This document shows positions 1 to 7,000 of a stretch of 11,589 bases of DNA, piece by piece; positions within the stretch are counted from its first letter, which is position 1, and each line of letters opens with the position of its first letter. The position numbers and the translations under genes were made by a program. The stretch is from JAWLEV01 sp041685915 (lineage in GTDB: Bacteria > Chloroflexota > Anaerolineae > UBA1429), in contig JAWLEV010000083.1 in the NCBI GenBank assembly GCA_041685915.1, positions 1 through 11,589 on the forward strand, written 5' to 3'. A model generated the notes under the pieces. The model saw only the letters and a program-made list of their open reading frames with translations. It was not told the DNA's origin and ran no database searches.

Positions 1-5
1 GAGAT

Positions 6-34
6 TTTGCAGGATGGCCTCTGTGAGTTATAAT
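6..34 (+). promoter_or_regulatory. Putative sigma-A promoter upstream of greA
   Basis: A perfect -10 hexamer TATAAT lies at 29-34. The hexamer TTTGCA at 6-11 is a 4/6 match to the -35 consensus, and the spacer is 17 bp. Transcription would start near 41, giving a leader of about 80 nt that contains the hairpin at 70-90. The site is at the window edge, so upstream genes and promoters cannot be judged. Confidence 0.5.
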
Positions 35-69
35 TGGCTGGGTTGGATAGTATATACTGTAGGGTTTAT

Positions 70-90
70 GCGCCTTTGGGCGCTTTTTTT
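70..90 (+). terminator. Short hairpin with U-tract in the greA leader (terminator or attenuator)
   Basis: GCGCC (70-74) pairs with GGCGC (79-83) around a TTTG loop and is followed directly by seven T (84-90). The stem is only 5 bp but all G-C. It lies between the putative promoter and the greA ribosome binding site. It could therefore attenuate greA transcription, or it could end an upstream transcript from outside the window. Confidence 0.5.
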
Positions 91-121
91 CGTTGCTATC
101 AATAAAAAGAGGTGTCTGAAT

Positions 122-592
122 ATGTCAGAAAGGGTTCATTTCCTCACACCTGAGGGCAAAGCCAAGTTGGAAAGGGAACTTACGAGGTTAAAAAAGGAGA
201 AGCGTCCCGAGGTGGCGGCCAATCTGAGGGCGGCCATCCAGGAGGGGGACATAAGTGAGAATGCCGGTTATGAGGAGTCAAAGCGTGAACAGGCCTTTGT
301 AGAGGGGCGCATCAGGGAGATTGAGGCCATTCTCGCCGATGCAGAAATCGTCGAGGATTCGGATTCCCATGGAACGGTAGATGTCGGATCCCGCGTCACC
401 ATAAGCGAGCAGGGCGTTTCGGAATACGAGACGTATCAGATTGTGGGATCGGCAGAGGCCGACCCCTCGGAGGGGCGTATTTCGAATGTCTCCCCTTTGG
501 GGAAAGCCCTTATCGGGAATCGCGTTGGGAAAAAGGTTGAGGTGGATACGCCTGCCGGTACGCTCTGTTTTGAGATCATTGCCGTGGAGTGA
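122..592 (+). CDS. greA: Transcription elongation factor GreA
   Basis: GreA enters the RNA polymerase secondary channel and stimulates cleavage of backtracked nascent RNA. The 156-residue product has the usual family length (about 158). Its N-terminal half is the charged coiled coil (about residues 10-76) with the tip motif GDISENAGY at 42-50; D43 and E46 correspond to the acidic pair that holds the catalytic Mg2+. The C-terminal half is the FKBP-like domain, with the signature SPLGKALIGNRVGKKVEV near the end. ATG 122 is chosen because GAGGTG (109-114) lies 7 nt upstream and the protein then begins at the family's normal N-terminus. An in-frame ATG at 14 would add 36 residues and read through the promoter -10 and hairpin. 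lysS follows after 97 nt with no clear promoter or terminator between, so the two are probably cotranscribed. Confidence 0.97.
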   Translation: MSERVHFLTPEGKAKLERELTRLKKEKRPEVAANLRAAIQEGDISENAGYEESKREQAFVEGRIREIEAILADAEIVEDSDSHGTVDVGSRVTISEQGVSEYETYQIVGSAEADPSEGRISNVSPLGKALIGNRVGKKVEVDTPAGTLCFEIIAVE

Positions 593-689
593 GGGCGCGT
601 AGTGCGTTGGGAGATGGGGAGATGGGGTAGCCAACATCGTTTCCCCATGGGACACCGGGCGTGGAAAAAATACAGTAGAGGGAGTTTTG

Positions 690-2156
690 ATGTCATCGAC
701 AAGTATTCATCGACAGCAGAGGATGGAAAAATCGGAGCGTTTGCAGGAAAAGGGTATTGAGCCCTATCCTGCACGGGTGGAGCGCACTCACACCACGGCG
801 GAAGCCCTGGAAGCATTTCGAGAGGACGAGGAAGAGGGAATTCACGTCGCGGTGGCCGGCCGTCTGATGTCCATCCGGGTGATGGGCAAATCGACCTTTG
901 CTCATATACGTGATGGTTCCGGTCGCCTACAGATCTATCTTCGCTATGATAGTTTAGGAGAGGAACGGTACGAACTTTTTTGCGACGAGATCGACATTGG
1001 GGATTTTATCCAGGTCGAGGGGGAACTCTTTCGCACACGGACGGGAGAAACCACGGTACAGGTCGCTTCCTGGAAACTTTTGGCCAAGGCTCTGCGTCCG
1101 CTACCCGAAAAATTCCATGGCTTGAGGGATACGGAGACCCGCTATCGTCAGCGCTATCTGGATCTCATCGCCAACGAGGACGTTCGCGAGATATTTCGTA
1201 CCCGAACGCGCATCATCACTGCATTGCGCCATTTTTTAGATGAGCGGGATTTTTGGGAGGTCGAGACGCCCATCCTGCAACCCATTTATGGGGGGGCAGC
1301 AGCAAGACCCTTTACCACCTATCACAATGCTCTGGATTGTACCCTTTACCTGCGCATCGCTGACGAGTTGTATCTGAAGCGTCTCATCATCGGTGGTTTC
1401 GATCGCGTGTACGAAATCGGCCATAACTTTCGCAATGAGGGTATCTCTACGGAGCATAACCCCGAATTCACCGTCATGGAACTCTATCAGGCTTATGCGG
1501 ATTACCATGATATGATGGCTTTGGTGGAGGAATTGTACTTTACTATCGCAAAGCAAGTCTTGGGAAGTCCGATGCTCACATTCGAGGGTCAGGAGATCGA
1601 TCTTACCCCTCCCTGGCAACGGATCACCATGCGTGATGCCATCCTTCAGCAAAGCGGCATCGATATCCAGGTCTATGACGAGTACGAGCGTCTTTGGAAA
1701 GTCATCCGGCATAAGGGATTGGACGTGACCGAGCAGCCGAACTGGGGCAAACTGGTGGAAAAGCTCTTTGACGAGGTGGTGGAGCCGACCCTTGTACAGC
1801 CCACATTCATCATGGACTATCCCATCGAGATTTCACCCCTGGCCAAGAAAAAGCCCGGTACGCCCCGCTTTGTGGAGCGGTTCGAGCATTTCATCGGAGG
1901 ATTGGAGTGTGGTAACGCCTTTACCGAGCTCAACGATCCTCTGGATCAGCGGGAGCGTTTTGCCGCTCAGAAGCGAGCGGCGCGTGAGGGGGATGAGGAG
2001 GCGCATCCCATGGACGAGGATTTTGTCGTGGCCATGGAATACGGAATGCCACCCACAGGAGGGCTGGGTATAGGCATCGACCGCATGATCATGCTCTTTA
2101 CCGATCAATCCTCTATTCGCGAGGTTATTCTCTTCCCTTTGCTTCGCCAGAAATAG
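690..2156 (+). CDS. lysS: Lysyl-tRNA synthetase, class II
   Basis: LysS charges tRNA-Lys with lysine through a lysyl-adenylate in the cytoplasm. The 488-residue protein has the normal bacterial size. An OB-fold anticodon-binding domain spans roughly residues 50-140 (start VAVAGRLMSIRVMGK). The class II catalytic core follows: motif 1 around 190 (EVETPILQPIYGGAAARPF), motif 2 around 239-250 (RVYEIGHNFRNEG, with the ATP-binding arginine), and motif 3 around 457-465 (GGLGIGIDR). The lysine-pocket segment GLECGNAFTELNDP is also present. ATG 690 is preferred over the in-frame TTG at 687, since AGAGGGAG (677-684) sits 5 nt upstream. It is the second gene of a probable greA-lysS operon and converges with the dehydratase genes, with only 34 nt between stop codons. 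Confidence 0.98.
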   Translation: MSSTSIHRQQRMEKSERLQEKGIEPYPARVERTHTTAEALEAFREDEEEGIHVAVAGRLMSIRVMGKSTFAHIRDGSGRLQIYLRYDSLGEERYELFCDEIDIGDFIQVEGELFRTRTGETTVQVASWKLLAKALRPLPEKFHGLRDTETRYRQRYLDLIANEDVREIFRTRTRIITALRHFLDERDFWEVETPILQPIYGGAAARPFTTYHNALDCTLYLRIADELYLKRLIIGGFDRVYEIGHNFRNEGISTEHNPEFTVMELYQAYADYHDMMALVEELYFTIAKQVLGSPMLTFEGQEIDLTPPWQRITMRDAILQQSGIDIQVYDEYERLWKVIRHKGLDVTEQPNWGKLVEKLFDEVVEPTLVQPTFIMDYPIEISPLAKKKPGTPRFVERFEHFIGGLECGNAFTELNDPLDQRERFAAQKRAAREGDEEAHPMDEDFVVAMEYGMPPTGGLGIGIDRMIMLFTDQSSIREVILFPLLRQK

Positions 2157-2161
2157 GGATC

Positions 2162-2208
2162 CGGGGCCAAAGGCGGCGGGCGCCTCGTGCTCAGTATACG
2201 GGGCCCCG
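2162..2208. repeat. Nested inverted repeat at the convergent lysS / dehydratase junction
   Basis: CGGGGCC (2162-2168) is a perfect inverted match to GGCCCCG (2202-2208). Inside it AGGCG (2171-2175) pairs with CGCCT (2181-2185). The structure lies between two convergent genes and overlaps the last codons of the - strand gene. It has no U-tract on either strand, so a role as a bidirectional or Rho-assisted end point is only a guess. Confidence 0.3.
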
Positions 2209-3360
2209 TCGCAGCATCATGAACTCGGCATGACGGAGCGCCTCAGCGGCCGTTTCCTCGCCTTCTGCCACCTGCAAGCAGGTATGGTATATCTTTTGTC
2301 CCACCTGTTCCAGCGTCTCTTCTCTGCTGATGACGGTGCTGGCATCGATGTCGATATCCTCTGCCATGCGCTGGTAGGTGTGGGTGTTACCGGTAACCTT
2401 GATGACGGGGGCGATGGCGTTTCCCATGGGGTTTCCCCGGCCCGTGGTAAAGACGACGATCTGGCTACCCGCGGCCACCAGACCGGTGACGGAGGCCAGA
2501 TCGTTGCCCGGGGTATCCATGAAAGACAGGCCGGATTGAGAGGGAGGCTTGCCATAAGCCAGCACGTCCACGATGTGTGACGTACCTCCCTTGAGTACGT
2601 CGCCAAGGGCTTTTTCTTCCACGGTGGTGATGCCACCTCGAATGTTTCCTGGACTGGGTTGCTTGCCCATAAAGTCCTCGCCTGTCGCCTTGAGGCGTCT
2701 TTCGCAGCGGGCGATGGTCTCCAGAAGACGCTGAGCTATCTTGGGTGATTCGGCACGCTTGCTGAGGACGTGTTCGGCCCCCAGCAGTTCGCTGGTCTCG
2801 GCAAGGATGAGCTGTGCCCCATGCTGGACCATGAGGTCGCTAAAGACGCCCATGGCGGGATTGGCAGCCATGCCCGAGGTGGCGTCTGATCCACCACACT
2901 CGAGGCCGATGGTCAGAGAGGAGACGGGACAAGGCTCGCGGTGAAGATCGCTGGCATCGTCGCGTATGGCCTCGGCCAGCGCCGTTCCCTTTTGGACGGT
3001 GGCCCTCGTCCCCCCCAGTTTCTGAATGGTGAGCAGTTCACATGGGGCTGTGCCCTGTGATACGCGCTCTGCCAGGTCGATGGCGTCGAGGGTTTCGCAG
3101 CCCAGGCTGATGATCAAGGTGCCGACGACGTTGGGATGTCTGCCGTATTGGGCCAACAGGCGGGTGGCCAGTTCGATGTCGGTCTCCGTTTCGCCACAGC
3201 CGCCGGAATAGTCGAGGAGGGCGGCGCCGTCGATATCGGAGGCGATAAGGCGAGCCGTATGCAGGGCACAACCGCAACTGGGGATTACCGCTATCAGGTT
3301 TCGTACGCCCACTCTATCGTCAGGGCGCCGGTAGGCCATGAATAGATTCTGTTCCGTCAC
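2191..3360 (-). CDS. UxaA-family sugar-acid dehydratase, large (C-terminal) subunit
   Basis: Members of this family (altronate dehydratase UxaA, galactarate dehydratase GarD, sulfolactate sulfo-lyase SuyB) remove water or sulfite from acidic sugars or hydroxy acids in metal-dependent reactions. The 389-residue protein covers the whole C-terminal region: an opening YRRPDDRVGVRN, a GGCGE segment, SLGCE, GLECGGSDATSG near the middle, KQPSPGN..GG.TTVEEKALG, then MDTPGNDLASVTG and FTTGRGNPMGN. The start is GTG at 3360, and GTGA overlaps the stop of the small-subunit gene, so the two are translationally coupled. No uronate or hexarate pathway partner (uxaB, uxaC, kdgK, kdgA) is visible, so the substrate is undetermined. 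The N-terminal PSCGCA and YSGGCG stretches look unlike the classical UxaA sequences I remember, so this may be a divergent subfamily. Confidence 0.9.
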   Translation of the reverse strand: MTEQNLFMAYRRPDDRVGVRNLIAVIPSCGCALHTARLIASDIDGAALLDYSGGCGETETDIELATRLLAQYGRHPNVVGTLIISLGCETLDAIDLAERVSQGTAPCELLTIQKLGGTRATVQKGTALAEAIRDDASDLHREPCPVSSLTIGLECGGSDATSGMAANPAMGVFSDLMVQHGAQLILAETSELLGAEHVLSKRAESPKIAQRLLETIARCERRLKATGEDFMGKQPSPGNIRGGITTVEEKALGDVLKGGTSHIVDVLAYGKPPSQSGLSFMDTPGNDLASVTGLVAAGSQIVVFTTGRGNPMGNAIAPVIKVTGNTHTYQRMAEDIDIDASTVISREETLEQVGQKIYHTCLQVAEGEETAAEALRHAEFMMLRRGPVY

Positions 3361-3635
3361 GACTTTTTTGCTCCTCTCACACTTTGCAGGTTGTGGCTAT
3401 GCACATGTTCGCCAGGCACGATCTGCTGTGTGGCCACTCCTATACTGGCTCCATACTTGATGATCGGGTCACCCTTTTCAACGGGCCTGATGGCTACTTT
3501 GTGTCCAAAGGGTATGGGGTCTCGCGTGTCTATATTCAGGGGCCCCTCATCGGTGGAAAGATTCGCTCCCTGAGGCAGATCCGATAGAGCGACCGCCACG
3601 TCATCTTTTGGTGATATTATTAACACGTTGGCCAC
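3357..3635 (-). CDS. UxaA-family dehydratase, small subunit (SAF domain)
   Basis: This is the SAF-type N-terminal domain of altronate dehydratases encoded as a separate protein, as in two-subunit relatives such as SuyA/SuyB. The 92-residue product has the family features: SPKDDVAVAL near the start, IPFGHKVAI at 41-49, KGDPIIKYGASIG at 54-66, and GEHVHSHN at 75-82, whose histidines resemble the substrate/metal region. GTG 3635 is chosen as the start. On the - strand GGGAG lies 7 nt before it, the protein then begins at the usual family position, and the predicted promoter would start transcription near 3702. The in-frame TTG at 3695 and ATG at 3689 have no good ribosome binding site and would leave almost no leader. 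The gene overlaps its large-subunit partner by 4 nt. Confidence 0.85.
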   Translation of the reverse strand: MANVLIISPKDDVAVALSDLPQGANLSTDEGPLNIDTRDPIPFGHKVAIRPVEKGDPIIKYGASIGVATQQIVPGEHVHSHNLQSVRGAKKS

Positions 3636-3708
3636 AGATATGCTCCCGCTCGACTCAACATTCTCTTGTAAGGCCACGCCAGATGGCATGCCCAACTTCT
3701 ATCGACAG

Positions 3709-3737
3709 AGAGTAACATGCGAGAGGGTGGGCGTCAA
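3709..3737 (-). promoter_or_regulatory. Putative promoter for the dehydratase gene pair
   Basis: On the - strand TTGACG (3737-3732; 5/6 to the -35 consensus) is followed after 17 bp by TACTCT (3714-3709). The -10 is preceded by TGT, which makes an extended -10. Transcription would begin near 3702, about 67 nt before the GTG start. The -10 is weak (3/6), so the site may need an activator or be low-level. Confidence 0.4.
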
Positions 3738-3743
3738 ATGACG
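3732..3743. promoter_or_regulatory. Palindrome CGTCAAATGACG overlapping the dehydratase -35
   Basis: CGTCA (3732-3736) and TGACG (3739-3743) form a perfect inverted repeat with a 2-bp centre. It covers the -35 hexamer of the - strand promoter, as a repressor site would. No regulator gene is visible in the window. A short palindrome like this can arise by chance. Confidence 0.25.
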
Positions 3744-3797
3744 TCTTTTTCATCGTTGGAGATGGGTTGAGGCTTTTTTAGAGAGGTCGGGGCGAAT

Positions 3798-3825
3798 TTG
3801 ACAAGAATATGATCCGTGGTATACT
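3798..3825 (+). promoter_or_regulatory. Strong putative promoter for rpoB
   Basis: A perfect -35 TTGACA (3798-3803) and a 16-bp spacer lead to TATACT (3820-3825; 5/6). TGG before it gives an extended -10. Transcription would start near 3832, leaving a leader of about 218 nt before rpoB. The promoter is divergent from the dehydratase promoter; the two -35 elements are about 60 bp apart. Confidence 0.75.
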
Positions 3826-3831
3826 TAGTGT

Positions 3832-4049
3832 TTGCTTATGCATCGGATTCATACATCCCGTGACAGTTTCTCTCGCCGGGACGTTGATCTTGTTGTCTGT
3901 CGACTGACGATTGGCTTCAAATTTTGTACCCCTTGCATTTATCTCTCTCAATTTCATTCGTTGGTGAGTGTTGCTGAGCATCATCCAGTTGAATACCTGT
4001 GTCCGGTGCAGTCGAATTGACCTATTGTCTATAAGGAGATTGGCAGCTT
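3832..4049 (+). other. Long 5' leader of rpoB
   Basis: About 218 nt lie between the predicted transcription start and the rpoB ATG. The stretch is richer in T than its surroundings. The only hairpin I could find is weak: TCCCG (3856-3860) with CGGGA (3877-3881) and a 16-nt loop. No terminator and no known riboswitch or ribosomal-protein operator is recognisable. An open frame of 60 codons runs from ATG 3838 to 4020 but has no ribosome binding site, and I do not call it a gene. The rpoB Shine-Dalgarno AAGGAG lies at 4033-4038. Confidence 0.5.
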
Positions 4050-7000
4050 ATGGTGGCCTCGGAAATGACGCATACTGCCCAAAAGAACTCTTTGGCAGCA
4101 CACCGCAAATCTTATGCACGTGTTCCCGAAGTTGTCTCGATTCCCGATCTCATAAAAACACAACTGGAAGCCTTTGAGGATTTTCAGAACGATAAGCTAC
4201 GCGAGTTGTTCGACGAGATATCTCCCATTGTCAGTTTCAACGAGAATCTAGAACTACACTTTCCCGGTTATGACGAGGAGTTAAACCGGGAATTTGGGCT
4301 TGATTATCGTTTCGATGAGCCCGCTTATTCCGAAAAAGAGTGCCGTAGGCGAGGCGCCACGTATGCGGCGCCCCTGTACGTCAAGGTTCTGTTATATAAC
4401 AAAAAGACTGATCAACCCATCGTGCAGGAAGTCTATATGGGGGATTTCCCCATGATGACCTCAACGGGTACCTTTATCATCAACGGGACGGAGCGGGTGA
4501 TCGTGAGTCAGCTCATCCGTTCGCCTGGAGCCTACTTTGAGACGGAACTCGATCGTCGAAGTGGACGCCTGCTGTGTGAGGCCAAGCTCATTCCCGACCG
4601 GGGAGCGTGGCTCCAGTTCCAGACCAGTCGCCGCGATTATATCTCGGTACGCGTCGATCGAAAGCGCAAGATGCCGGTGACGGTCTTGATACGGGCTCTG
4701 GGGGCCGTTTCCGATGGGATCGATGACGTCGCACTGGAAGAAGGGTCCGATGAGGAACTAAAGACGCTCTTTGAGGACGTGGATACCGATCCCGATCGCT
4801 CGTTCCTGGAAGCTACGCTCGAGAGGGATACGACCACATCTGCCGAAGAGGCGCTGAAGGAGGCATACAAAAAGTTGCGTCCGGGCGATCCCCTCACGCT
4901 GGATAAGGCCAAGTCGTATCTTGAGTATCTGCTTTTCAATCCCCGGCGTTATGACCTGGGACGTGTAGGGCGATACAAGATGAATCGGCATTTTGAGAAC
5001 AATCTTCCCCTTGAGCGCCGTACGCTCACCAAGCGGGATCTCGTCAGCATCGTCCGGCACATGTTCAAGGTGAACAATGGCGTTGAGCCGCCCGATGACA
5101 TCGATCATCTGGGCAACCGTCGTATCAAGACGGTGGGAGAGCTTATTCAGAACAAGTTGCGCGTCGGTTTCCTGCGTATGGAGCGGGTTGTGCGCGAGCG
5201 TATGAGCAGCCGCGATCCGGACCAGGCCTCTCCTATCTCTTTGGTAAACGTTCGCCCTGTGACGGCCGTATTGCGCGAGTTCTTTGGCGGCAGTCAGCTT
5301 TCCCAGTTTATGGGGCAGACGAACCCGCTGGACGAGTTGACCCACAAGCGGACGCTTTCGGCGCTGGGGCCGGGTGGACTCAAGCGCCAGCATGCCGGAT
5401 TTGAAGTTCGCGACGTGCATCTCAGTCACTATGGCCGTATCTGCCCCATCGAGACGCCCGAGGGTCCCAACATTGGTCTCATTGGACGGCTGGCGACCTA
5501 TGCAGAGGTTAACGATTATGGCTTTGTCGAGACTCCTTATCGACGCGTCTTAGACGTGGTACCCAACGATCCCGAGGAACTTGTTGGGCGAGAGATTCGT
5601 GAGCCTGTGGTCAATCCGGAGACGGGTGAGGTGTTGGCCGATGAGGGCACGGTAATCGATGAGGCGCTGGCGGAGAAGATGGCCGATTGGGAAGTGGAAG
5701 AGTATCAGGTGCGGCCCTTTGCCACGGATGAGGTGAGGTTCCTGTCCGCCGACGAAGAGGAGCGCTATGTAATTGCCCAGGCAAACACGTCGATAGATGA
5801 CTTGGGGCAGTTCATGAGCAACAGGGTATCCGTTCGTTACCGTGAAAAGTTCCTGTTTGAGGATATCGAGCGCGTTTCCTATATGGACGTATCACCGAAG
5901 CAGATCGTGGGCGTCTCGGCCTCGTTGATCCCTTTCCTGGAGCACGACGACGCCAACCGCGCCCTGATGGGATCCAACATGCAGCGACAGGCTGTGCCCC
6001 TTTTGCGCCCCAAGGCGCCCACTATTGGGACGGGCATGGAAGGTCATGCGGCTGTGGATTCGGGTCAGCTTTTGACGGCAGGGATGGAAGGCGAAGTCGT
6101 TCGTGTGGGCGGTGGCGAGATCGTCATCGAGGGCAACCACGATGGTCATGTGGAAACCCATAATCTGCGCAAGTTCGATCGTTCCAACCAGTCGACGTGT
6201 GTCAACCAGCGCCCCCTTGTGGAAAAGGGAGATCATGTGGAGCCGGGCCAGGTGATTGCAGATAATATGTCGACGGAGAATGGCGAACTGGCTCTGGGGG
6301 ATAACGTTTTGTGTGCCTTTATGTCCTGGGGCGGTGCCAACTTTGAGGATGCCGTCATCGTCAGTGAGGGGCTCGTGCACGAGGATCGTTTCACCTCCAT
6401 TCACATCGAGGAGCACGAGATCGAGGCTCGCGATACAAAGTTGGGTATGGAGGAGATCACTCGTGACATTCCCAATGTGGGCGAGGATGCGCTGGCAAAG
6501 CTCGATGAGGACGGCATCATCTATGTGGGGGCCCACGTGAATGCTGGAGACATCCTGGTAGGCAAGATCACACCAAAGGGGGAGAAAGAACTAACGCCGG
6601 AGGAAAAGCTGCTGCGTGCCATCTTTGGTGAGAAGGCGCGTGAAGTGCGGGACTCTTCCCTCCGCCTGCCGCATGGGGATGAGGGAAAGGTCATCGACGT
6701 GCGGGAATTCACGCGCGATGACAATCGGGATATGAAAGCCGGCGTGGAAAAGATGGTCATCGTGAGTGTTGCGCAGCGTCGCAAGCTTATGGTGGGCGAC
6801 AAGATGGCGGGGCGTCATGGCAACAAGGGCGTCATCTCCAAGATCGTTCCCCTCGAGGACATGCCTTTCCTCGAGGACGGCAGGTCCATCGAGATCCTCT
6901 TGAATCCTCTGGGTGTCCCCGGGCGTATGAATATTGGACAGGTACTGGAGACGCACCTTGGTTGGGCCGCTGAGCGTTTAGGATTCCGGGCGAGTTCGCC

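Noticed and set aside
14..121. In-frame upstream extension of greA by 36 residues with a hydrophobic segment
   Set aside because: No ribosome binding site at ATG 14. The stretch overlaps the promoter -10 and the hairpin, and GreA proteins do not have such an N-terminus.
614..648. Inverted repeat ATGGGGA (614-620) / TCCCCAT (642-648) between greA and lysS
   Set aside because: The loop is 21 nt, ATGGGG is itself duplicated at 622-627, and no U-tract follows; chance seems likely in this G-rich gap.
4758..5429. 223-codon open frame on the - strand opposite rpoB, and a similar 214-codon frame at 5892-6536
   Set aside because: Both are antisense to conserved RpoB sequence, with no recognisable domain.
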